In this document: piece after piece, positions 1 to 5,471 of the stretch
How positions within the stretch are numbered: the first letter of the stretch is position 1
How the letters are laid out: every line of letters begins with the position of its first letter
Assembly: GCA_022571135.1 (NCBI GenBank)
Contig: JACZYK010000132.1
Location: 1-7,182 of the forward strand
DNA: 7,182 bases
Origin: Bacteroidota bacterium
GTDB lineage: Bacteria; Bacteroidota; Rhodothermia; Rhodothermales; UBA10348
Direction: 5' to 3'
The notes under the pieces: model-generated
Database searches by the model: none
What the model saw: the letters and a program-made list of their open reading frames with translations, nothing else
Told to the model about the DNA's origin: nothing
Position numbers and translations under genes: made by a program

Positions 1-791
1 GCTCCGGCTACTATCTCTTCTCCGCCCTCGCATTTTTCCTCTTCTTCAAGTATGGAATCGACCGCGACAGGCCCGGAGGTCTCGTCGCCTTCCTTAGACC
101 CTCCCTCAAATTACTGACGACGTTCGGCGTCATCGTGCTCTTGGGAGCCTGGAGCATGAGACAGTACCACGAAACGAAGAAGGAGGCGCAGACGGGAGGC
201 GTTACGGCGAAGATAGTGGCTCAATATTTTGATTTGCCGACGGTGGAGCTTCCGAGCACGCTCTCCGAAAACTGGCCCCTCAGAAGTACCGAACACTTCG
301 AAGACGCCCGGATCCGGGTGATCGAGTTCGAGGGTAAGCTCAACGTGGCCTTTCAGTATTTCCCTCTCGAGGCGGCGTGCAATGACGTAGTCGATAAAGA
401 TCTCCACCCGGGAGCGTGCGACCTTGCGTTCATAGCGGCCCATGATCCGGATAAGTTCAACGCCATCTACACTGAGATTTTCGAGAACTTTCAGGCTGCC
501 AAGCATAGTCCCGAATGGAGGCAACAGCTGGCGGAAAGGTTCGGCGTGGTAGACGCGTTAACCGATTCGGTTACAATCGCGCGCGTTACGGAACTGATTC
601 GCACCGGCGCGGAGTACGCAAAGACATCCGACGAGTACGCTCACGGCATCCGCTCGACACCCACCCTGATCATCAACAACCGAATGATCATCGGTACATT
701 TCCTGACGCGCAGCTCAGAGCCATATTTCAGGCCCTCGTGGACGAGCAGGAAAGCGATTCCACGAGTGGGTTCATTGAGAACTGGGAATAA
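1..791 (+). CDS. Membrane-anchored DsbA-like thiol oxidoreductase, probable VKOR-DsbA fusion, 5' partial, active-site segment missing
   Basis: The frame is open from base 3, so the gene starts upstream; 262 residues are visible. Residues 1-16 and about 36-51 are hydrophobic and look like the last membrane helices of a polytopic domain. A linker (about 52-95) leads to a thioredoxin/DsbA-type domain. Its first strand is IRVIEF (104-109). FQYFPLEAACN (117-127) and HPGAC (135-139) match the conserved middle of DsbA domains fused to VKOR, and STPT (218-221) is the cis-proline loop. Such proteins oxidise cysteines of exported proteins, with the VKOR part passing electrons to quinone. The oddity is that VIEF (106-109) runs straight into EGKLNVAFQYF. 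The stretch of about 20-25 residues that normally holds CPxC and the first helix is absent, with the frame kept. Only Cys126 and Cys139 remain. The DsbA-like fold is fairly sure; the VKOR half is inferred from the membrane helices, because its catalytic part lies outside the window. Confidence 0.75.
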   Translation, partial: SGYYLFSALAFFLFFKYGIDRDRPGGLVAFLRPSLKLLTTFGVIVLLGAWSMRQYHETKKEAQTGGVTAKIVAQYFDLPTVELPSTLSENWPLRSTEHFEDARIRVIEFEGKLNVAFQYFPLEAACNDVVDKDLHPGACDLAFIAAHDPDKFNAIYTEIFENFQAAKHSPEWRQQLAERFGVVDALTDSVTIARVTELIRTGAEYAKTSDEYAHGIRSTPTLIINNRMIIGTFPDAQLRAIFQALVDEQESDSTSGFIENWE

Positions 792-799
792 TACGCTTT

Positions 800-811
800 C
801 GGCCGGCGCCG
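800..811. terminator. Possible bidirectional terminator between convergent genes
   Basis: The 26 bases between the stop codons of the DsbA-like gene and the creatininase-family gene contain CGGCCGGCGCCG. This can fold as CGGC/GCCG and includes a perfect CGGCGCCG palindrome. It is flanked by CTTTC on one side and ATCTTT on the other, giving short T-rich runs on either strand. The stem is short and there is no long T tract, so this is a weak candidate supported mainly by its location. Confidence 0.25.
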
Positions 812-817
812 CATCTT

Positions 818-1582
818 TCAATCGTACAGATCCGCGAGATCGGCTCTGGCCAGATCGGTTAAAAATTCTGCGATTTTTTCCGTGACGGCGTGAAAGTAGA
901 CGAATCCTTTTTCGATCGACGCCGCTCGTGGATCTCCGACTCCAGTATCGCTCGTCACCTCGCTCCATGCGCGTGGCGCCCAGGCCCAGCCCTCTCTCAA
1001 GCCTGAAATTCTGAACTTCTTGGCCTGTCCAGCTCCTGCTTCTGTCAAAGGAAGCACCAGATCTGGAGTCAGATACAGCATGAGACTCGTCTCGAGCTCA
1101 CCGGCGTGATCACCCGGCTCGTCGAAGTATCGGGTAGCGTCCAGTACCGTCCACCAATTCAGTGTGCTGAGAAATACCGAGGTCTCGGCCCGGACTTCCC
1201 GGATGATCTGTCGAAAATCGTTTCCGCCGTGCCCGTTGAGGATCACCAGCTTCTCGATACCACATGCCTCAAGGCTCTCGACGATATCTCTGACTACCTG
1301 CAGCTGGGTGGACGGGTGCATGTTAATCGTCGGCCCGATACCGAGCTGCGTGGTATTCACTCCAAAGGGTACCGCGGGGAGCACAAGGGGTTTTACACCT
1401 TTTTCCCATGCGAGTCTCGCGGCCTCGTTGGCGATACGCTCCGACTCAAGGATGTCGGTCCCGAAGGGAAGGTGATTATTGTGTGGCTCCGTGGCTCCCC
1501 ATGGTAAAACGGCAATTTGAAAGGCAGTCTCTTTGACCACCTTCCAGGTTACTTCCGAGAGTACATACGATCTTCCTGTCAC
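818..1582 (-). CDS. Creatininase-family metal-dependent amidohydrolase
   Basis: This 254-residue protein has the usual length of the creatininase family (creatinine amidohydrolase, FAPy deformylase, MftE-like peptidase). The family's metal-binding signatures are present in order: LPWGATEPHNNHLPFGTD at 26-43, giving candidate ligands Glu32, His34 and Asp43; LNGHGGN at 115-121, with His118; and GDHAGELETS at 157-166, with a ligand glutamate near 162-164. The variant GHGGN is the form seen in the broad family rather than in true creatininase, so creatinine is not a safe substrate guess; hydrolysis of a C-N bond in a cyclic or linear amide is what can be said. There is no signal peptide, so it is probably cytoplasmic. 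The GTG at 1580-1582 is chosen because the frame is closed by TGA 12 codons upstream and no better start lies between; no clear Shine-Dalgarno precedes it. All key residues are present and the gene looks intact. Confidence 0.88.
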   Translation of the reverse strand: MTGRSYVLSEVTWKVVKETAFQIAVLPWGATEPHNNHLPFGTDILESERIANEAARLAWEKGVKPLVLPAVPFGVNTTQLGIGPTINMHPSTQLQVVRDIVESLEACGIEKLVILNGHGGNDFRQIIREVRAETSVFLSTLNWWTVLDATRYFDEPGDHAGELETSLMLYLTPDLVLPLTEAGAGQAKKFRISGLREGWAWAPRAWSEVTSDTGVGDPRAASIEKGFVYFHAVTEKIAEFLTDLARADLADLYD

Positions 1583-1738
1583 AATGCGGCGACGTGGGTT
1601 TTGTCTTTCATACGATCACGCAATAAACGCCGTGGCAGCATAAATCGCCATCTCATGCGACTGCCTTGAATGCGAGGAAGCGTGGAGTACGGGATCTATT
1701 CCAGGACGTGGATATTCCGCTCGCATATCGGATTTCGA
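1583..1738. other. Intergenic, no supported gene
   Basis: These 156 bases separate the creatininase-family start from the end of the lipoprotein reading frame, both on the minus strand. Only very short frames occur, for example a 10-codon frame on the minus strand starting with ATG-AAA-GAC just before the creatininase start and ending across its GTG. I see no convincing promoter, hairpin terminator or RNA gene. Confidence 0.5.
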
Positions 1739-1909
1739 TTATTCTCCGATCTCGAAGAAATTACCCTCTGGTACAAGATCGTAAAGGTCATTCAGTGTAT
1801 TGAAATAAACCGGACCCAGTGTCGCCACATCACACACCAGATGGTCGACTTCGGCGCCGTCCTGAAAGATGAGAACACCACCATTCAGATCCTTCTCACT
1901 GATCGAAAC
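1739..1909 (-). pseudogene. Orphaned C-terminal 56 codons of the lipoprotein gene, beyond a premature TAG
   Basis: Reading on in the lipoprotein frame past the TAG at 1910-1912 gives 56 uninterrupted codons ending in TAA at 1739-1741. The translation is protein-like, beginning VSISEKDLNGG and containing GAEVDHLVCDVATLGPVYF before ending FFEIGE, with codon choice like the preceding part. It supplies another beta-strand-rich stretch and a cysteine, as expected for the rest of the same domain. No start codon with a ribosome site makes it likely that it is translated on its own. A single-base change such as CAG or GAG to TAG would explain the break. A sequencing error is equally possible. Confidence 0.7.
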
Positions 1910-2539
1910 CTAGAAGGCCTGGTCATAGATCTGATACCCGTAGTCCTCGTTCGTGAACTGAATCCGCGTATCCCAGCCGCCGGAATAACCGATCGTCTGC
2001 CAGAGGAATTGATCCTGGGTCCGATCAAGCTTTTCAGGAAACTGAAACTCAATACCGTCCGGTGTCCCAAACCGGTACTGAATATACCCCTCGGTGCGGG
2101 TCAGCAAATCAGAGGCACAAACCGACACCCGTTTCTCGGTACCCACGATGAGACATGAAAAAAAGGTTCTCTCTTCCATCCCGCACTGGGGCGATTCTTC
2201 GGCCATCTCCTCCAACACCATCGATATTTCCATCGGGGGCACTCGGTAAACCACCCGTTCCAATTCATGCAAACCGTCCGATATCGATAAACCGTCCCAC
2301 GTCCAGAATTTTCCGGTGGCCAGTCCGGAGGCCACCGGAAAGGAGTTTCCGTTTACCGTCAGCGAGATCGGCGTCCATGGCATTCCGTCTTCGGTCGTTT
2401 TCAGATTCCACGATACGTCAAGCTCAGTTGTCGCATGCCCTGTGGATTGTTCCGCAGCATCCTGTCCGCTGTTTCCCCTACACGCTCCCAACTGGACCAT
2501 CAAGAGCCCGCCGATGGTGGACACTAATGTCCGTTTCAT
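1910..2539 (-). CDS. Uncharacterised lipoprotein, truncated by in-frame amber codon
   Basis: No function is recognised. Starting at ATG 2539, residues 1-19 form a lipoprotein signal peptide: Lys2-Arg3, a hydrophobic core, then the lipobox LGAC with Cys20 as the acylated residue, so it is probably membrane-anchored on the periplasmic side. A low-complexity linker (21-38) leads to a beta-rich globular part. Cysteines lie at 119, 129 and 141, in the contexts QCGM, FFSCLIVG and VSVCAS, and GYIQYRFG (151-158) follows. The VSVCAS...YIQYRFG pattern resembles small secreted bacterial hypothetical proteins I remember, but I cannot name the family. The frame stops at TAG after residue 209, while coherent coding continues for 56 codons, so a full product would be about 266 residues. 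A GTG two codons upstream (2543-2545), with AAGGA about 10 bases before it, is an alternative start. The frame is open to 2617, but that extension has no signal-peptide logic. Confidence 0.72.
   Translation of the reverse strand: MKRTLVSTIGGLLMVQLGACRGNSGQDAAEQSTGHATTELDVSWNLKTTEDGMPWTPISLTVNGNSFPVASGLATGKFWTWDGLSISDGLHELERVVYRVPPMEISMVLEEMAEESPQCGMEERTFFSCLIVGTEKRVSVCASDLLTRTEGYIQYRFGTPDGIEFQFPEKLDRTQDQFLWQTIGYSGGWDTRIQFTNEDYGYQIYDQAF
2310..2341. repeat. Perfect 12-bp inverted repeat (hairpin) inside the lipoprotein gene
   Basis: TTTCCGGTGGCC at 2310-2321 is the exact reverse complement of GGCCACCGGAAA at 2330-2341. The 8-base loop (2322-2329, AGTCCGGA) itself contains the palindrome TCCGGA. 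On the coding minus strand it lies in the codons for FPVASGLATGKF (residues 67-78). The stem is GC-rich and would be stable in RNA or single-stranded DNA. It is followed by A residues rather than a U tract in the message, so it does not look like an intrinsic terminator. Confidence 0.85.
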
Positions 2540-2686
2540 AATCACGTCACTGGTTTCCTTGGGTCGATGTCTCTTACGGACTCGGATCGAGGACACGATC
2601 AGCGTAGGCGACACCATCTATACCCCTCAGCAATAGCTCCGGAGAAGGGGGTATTATTTTGATTTATGCGGGGGTGACCGTCGATC
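2540..2686. other. Intergenic between amidohydrolase and lipoprotein
   Basis: These 147 bases separate two minus-strand genes. The only recognisable element is AAGGA upstream of the lipoprotein start, about 10 bases before a GTG and about 17 before the ATG. I see no strong hairpin after the amidohydrolase stop, so read-through from one gene to the next is possible. Confidence 0.4.
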
Positions 2687-4462
2687 TCAGTTTGATCTCG
2701 GGCTGGTCACCTCCGGTTCCTCAGCCCTTTCCCGGCGCTGTTTCTCGACCATCTTCTCTACGTCCCTGAGGAGCTGCTTGGCATCATAAACGATTCCATC
2801 CTTTATCGTGTATTTGACTCCCCCGACTCGTTCGTGTGTGCCCGTTTCATCGTTGAGCTTGACGGCCCCGGTTCCGTAGAGGACTTTCAGATTCGCGATA
2901 GGATTCTCCTCGACAATGATCAAATCGGCGAGGAGACCCGAGCGCACGACCCCGTATTCGATCGGCTTGCCCTTCGGTTTGAAGATCTCCATGGCCCCGT
3001 GCATCGTGGCCGCACGAATCACCTCCAACGGATGAAAACCGGCTTCCTGAAGCATTTCCATTTCCAGAATGGTCCCGAAACCGTAGAGCTGGTAAATGAA
3101 GCCGGAATCCGATCCAACCGTCACCTTTCCTCCCATATTCTTGTAATCGTTCAGGAATTGCATCCACACTTGATAAAATTTCTTCCAGGCGACCTCGTCC
3201 CTGGTCGTCCAGTAGTACCAGTAGGAGCCGTGATCCCTCCGACTGGGATCGAAAAAGTCCTGAAGCGACGGCAGGGTGTATCGTGCATGCCAATCGGCGT
3301 TTCGCGCCCGCATGACATCGCGGCCGGCCGAGTATATCGTCATCGTCGGATTCAGATAGTAGTCGAGCTCGAGAAACTCTTCCAGGAGCGCCTTCCACTC
3401 GTCGCTACCGGGCGGATGAATGAGGTTCCACTGCCTGGCCACCTGACCAAATCTGAACTGCTCGTCGTTGTAGTTCATATCGACCGGCCAACGCTGTACG
3501 TCGTGGTCCTTGTACATCGACTCGAAGAGACCATAGAAATGGGTCATGCCGCCGAGGCCGAGCCTCGCCGCATCGAGGGCATTCATTTGAGCAACACCCG
3601 CCTGAGACAGATGAGCCGTTGATCCAAGGCCCAGCTTGTTGGCCTCGTCCAGGAGCGCCTCCATTATTTCTGGCCGATACGAGCCCAATTTGAGGCCGTC
3701 GATACCCTTTCCGGCCGCATATCGAACCCACTCGCGCGCACCCTCTGGCGTGTCGGTTGATCCTTCCCAGTCCCCTGCGTTGCTGCCGGGACGGTGATAC
3801 GACACGATTCGTGGTGCCACGATTTCGTTGCGGGCACTTCGCTCACGCTCGTTCAGCGACCACGCGAAAGGCCCTGTCGACACCCCTCTCACTGTCGTGA
3901 TGCCGTTTGCGAGCCACAGCTTGTAAACGTACTCTGCCTCGGGCGCTTTCGGTACGCCGCCCGTGTGTACATGCAGGTCGACAATACCCGGCATGACGTA
4001 CATCCCGTTGGCGTCGACTTCGTAGTCAGCGTCTGAGGGTCTGCGCTCCTCATCGATCGGCACATTGGGAGCCCCGACACCTCTGATCGATGCAATCCTG
4101 TTTCCCTCGATAATGATATCCACGGGGCCGCGAGGCGGAGCTCCGGTGCCGTCAATCAGCGTTACTCCACGAATAATCAGGCGATCGAAGGGGCCTGCTC
4201 CTTCGTCCTCCCGTCGATCGGGCGCCGGGAGGACCCCTTTCGGGCGTTCCTGCTGTACTTTTTCTTCTTTTTTCTCTTGCTCCTGCGCGTTGGCTTCCGT
4301 GGCGATCGCGTGGGCCGGCGCGGTGAAGAGCCGATCCGAAGCCGCCGCCCTCTTTATCAGAGAGGGTCTAAATGTGCGTGCGAGCGAACTCGAAAAGCTC
4401 AAGGATGCACTCAAAGATGTCGAACAAGCCAAGCAGCGCCTTCGCGAGCGGGCAAAGAACAT
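2687..4462 (-). CDS. Amidohydrolase-superfamily metal-dependent hydrolase (imidazolonepropionase/prolidase-like), N-terminus disrupted
   Basis: Numbered from ATG 4462, the protein has 591 residues. The domain begins at FDRLIIRGVTLIDGTG (92-107), the beta-sandwich strand typical of the superfamily. Metal and catalytic positions follow: VDLHVH with His164 and His166, GLKLG with Lys258, TAHLS with His284, MTHFYG with His308, and VGSDSGF with Asp452. This is a complete set for a two-metal TIM-barrel hydrolase acting on an amide, possibly a dipeptide or cyclic amide. The C-terminus restores the beta sandwich (GLLADLIIV, 509-517). Residues 45-60 (LFTAPAHA, then a short linker) look like the end of a signal peptide, and a Lys/Glu-rich linker (61-76) follows. 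The first 44 residues do not fit a signal peptide: they are Ser/Arg-rich, lack a hydrophobic core, and mirror a more plausible frame on the other strand. ATG 4462 is the longest start; the native 5' end is probably lost near 4330. The catalytic domain looks intact. Confidence 0.85.
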   Translation of the reverse strand: MFFARSRRRCLACSTSLSASLSFSSSLARTFRPSLIKRAAASDRLFTAPAHAIATEANAQEQEKKEEKVQQERPKGVLPAPDRREDEGAGPFDRLIIRGVTLIDGTGAPPRGPVDIIIEGNRIASIRGVGAPNVPIDEERRPSDADYEVDANGMYVMPGIVDLHVHTGGVPKAPEAEYVYKLWLANGITTVRGVSTGPFAWSLNERERSARNEIVAPRIVSYHRPGSNAGDWEGSTDTPEGAREWVRYAAGKGIDGLKLGSYRPEIMEALLDEANKLGLGSTAHLSQAGVAQMNALDAARLGLGGMTHFYGLFESMYKDHDVQRWPVDMNYNDEQFRFGQVARQWNLIHPPGSDEWKALLEEFLELDYYLNPTMTIYSAGRDVMRARNADWHARYTLPSLQDFFDPSRRDHGSYWYYWTTRDEVAWKKFYQVWMQFLNDYKNMGGKVTVGSDSGFIYQLYGFGTILEMEMLQEAGFHPLEVIRAATMHGAMEIFKPKGKPIEYGVVRSGLLADLIIVEENPIANLKVLYGTGAVKLNDETGTHERVGGVKYTIKDGIVYDAKQLLRDVEKMVEKQRRERAEEPEVTSPRSN

Positions 4463-4514
4463 CTTCGGTCATGAGAATTCGAGCGCAGTTGAGAACGAGA
4501 GTTCAACGGCTTGA
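4323..4514 (+). pseudogene. Possible truncated ribbon-helix-helix regulator fragment, or a 63-residue small protein
   Basis: In the plus frame from GTG 4323 there are 63 codons ending in TGA. KSRSEAAALFIREGL (residues 2-16) resembles the first helix of CopG/Arc-type ribbon-helix-helix DNA-binding proteins, which has an SRSEA-like start and an I-x-E-GL-like end. It is followed by a charged amphipathic helix (about 20-45, ELEKLKDALKD then KQRLRERAKN) and a short polar tail. Codon use is balanced and natural, while the opposite frame here is Ser/Arg-rich, which argues that this is the real coding strand. The DNA-contacting beta strand that should precede the helix is missing in all three plus frames upstream. 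There is no Shine-Dalgarno before the GTG. Either it is the 3' remnant of a regulator cut at about 4330, or a small helical protein starting at GTG. I cannot assign it to a family with certainty. Confidence 0.4.
4348..4366. repeat. Short 6-bp inverted repeat near the gene junction
   Basis: CCCTCT (4348-4353) and AGAGGG (4361-4366) form a perfect 6-bp stem around a 7-base loop. It lies inside the short plus-strand frame, within 20-35 bases of the point where the amidohydrolase signal peptide breaks off. A stem this short can arise by chance; it is noted for its location. Confidence 0.4.
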
Positions 4515-4615
4515 CATGCACGCGTCGACTGTAGGGGGCTTCCTTCCGTTGGTTTCGTAAATCATTGCGGTCGTACCGGAGTATCATCGGGTACACCCGG
4601 CGAGTCGCTCCCGAG

Positions 4616-4636
4616 GATTCGGTGGGTCCGATTCGG
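4616..4636 (+). promoter_or_regulatory. Direct repeat GATTCGG upstream of the phosphate operon
   Basis: GATTCGG occurs at 4616-4622 and again at 4630-4636, a 14-base period, about 30 bases before the candidate -35 element. Direct repeats in this position can be activator sites, and phosphate-uptake genes are often under two-component control. The 14-base spacing is not that of the E. coli-type Pho box (11-base period), so no regulator can be named. It may be chance. Confidence 0.25.
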
Positions 4637-4666
4637 AAATGAATTCCTTCTTTTCGCGTGTTGTTC

Positions 4667-4694
4667 TTGTATCAGTCCACGGTAGGTTTATACT
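4667..4694 (+). promoter_or_regulatory. Candidate sigma-70-type promoter for the DUF47-pit operon
   Basis: TTGTAT (4667-4672) and TATACT (4689-4694) are separated by 16 bases and match the -35 and -10 consensus in four and five of six positions. Transcription would start near 4701-4704, giving a leader of about 40 bases before the TTG start. The rest of the 4515-4740 gap shows no gene. Confidence 0.42.
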
Positions 4695-4725
4695 TTTCTG
4701 ATCCGGACAATCAACGAATCATTTC

Positions 4726-4732
4726 AGGAGGG
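4726..4732 (+). promoter_or_regulatory. Strong Shine-Dalgarno that fixes the TTG start of the DUF47 gene
   Basis: AGGAGGG at 4726-4732 is a near-perfect Shine-Dalgarno lying 8 bases before TTG 4741. It supports TTG as the start over the next internal ATG at 4807, which would remove the first part of the conserved domain. Confidence 0.8.
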
Positions 4733-4740
4733 TATACATT

Positions 4741-5421
4741 TTGGGAACGACGAATCCCCTCGTACGACTTTTCAGCCGTAACCCGTTCCGGTCCCTCCAG
4801 GAGCACATGCGCGTAGCGATCGCATGTGCGGATGAAGTCCCGCACCTCTTCGACGCGGTGGCCAGAGACGACGCTGCGGCCGTTAAAGTGATCGCCGGAA
4901 TCATCTACGAGAAAGAAGCGGAGGCGGACGGCATCAAAAACGAACTGCGTCGTCATCTCCCCCGGACCATGTTCTTGCCCGTTAATAGACGCGACCTGCT
5001 CGACGTCCTCGACATGCAGGATTCCATTGCGGATGTAGCCCAGGATATAGCCGACTTGCTTATCGAGCGATCCATGAGGATACCGCCCGCTCTTTCCGAG
5101 TCCCTGACTCCGTTCATTGCCAAATGCGTGGAAGTATGTCAGCTTTCGGGCAGAATCATCGAAGAGCTGGATGAACTCCTCGAGACGGGATTTCGGGGTA
5201 GGGAGGCCTCGGTGGTCGAGGAGATGATCGAAGAACTCAACGGTCTCGAGGACGAGTCGGATCGACTTGGCATGGCACTCGCCAAAGACCTCTTCCGACA
5301 CGAGGACGAGATGAAACCCGTAACGGTCATGTTCTGGTATCGATTGATCGAGTTGATCGGCGATCTGGCGGACTACGCCGAAAAGGTCGGAAATCGATTG
5401 CGCCTGCTCATCGCCCAGTGA
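4741..5421 (+). CDS. DUF47 family (TIGR00153-type) PhoU-like protein, partner of Pit
   Basis: At 226 residues the protein has the usual length of the TIGR00153/DUF47 group, an all-helical PhoU-like fold that binds metal and is commonly encoded beside Pit-type phosphate transporters. The acidic helix motifs typical of PhoU-like proteins are visible: YEKEAEAD (56-63), a D-x-x-D arrangement in LDMQDSIADVAQDI (90-103), EELNGLEDESDRL (164-176), and ELIGDLADYAEKVGNRL (204-220) near the end. There is no signal peptide or membrane helix, so it is cytoplasmic and presumably acts at the inner face of the transporter, modulating uptake. The Pit gene follows after 50 bases on the same strand, which indicates an operon. 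TTG is the start because a strong Shine-Dalgarno is correctly placed before it. Nothing is missing. The family call is firm; the regulatory role is inferred from relatives and context. Confidence 0.92.
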   Translation: MGTTNPLVRLFSRNPFRSLQEHMRVAIACADEVPHLFDAVARDDAAAVKVIAGIIYEKEAEADGIKNELRRHLPRTMFLPVNRRDLLDVLDMQDSIADVAQDIADLLIERSMRIPPALSESLTPFIAKCVEVCQLSGRIIEELDELLETGFRGREASVVEEMIEELNGLEDESDRLGMALAKDLFRHEDEMKPVTVMFWYRLIELIGDLADYAEKVGNRLRLLIAQ

Positions 5422-5471
5422 CGTTTGTCCTCATCTCCTCCATGCACCCTTCAATTCTCGGAAGTACGTAA

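Noticed and set aside
1910..1912. Genetic code with TAG reassigned, or pyrrolysine insertion
   Set aside because: The acetamidase gene uses TAG as a normal-looking end at 6743-6745, and the interrupted gene is a non-essential-looking lipoprotein, so a nonsense mutation or base error is simpler. No suppressor tRNA is in the window.
1670..2158. 162-codon plus-strand open frame
   Set aside because: It is the antisense shadow of the lipoprotein frame. The minus-strand translation, including the part beyond the TAG, is far more protein-like and links to a signal peptide.
2834..3622. 262-codon plus-strand open frame
   Set aside because: It lies wholly opposite the conserved catalytic core of the amidohydrolase, whose metal-binding motifs are all present. 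It has no recognisable domain.
4511..4516. Perfect TTGACA as a -35 element
   Set aside because: No acceptable -10 hexamer lies 15-19 bases downstream (sequence there is GC-rich with TAGGGG), and it overlaps the stop codon of the short plus frame. The pair at 4667/4689 is better.
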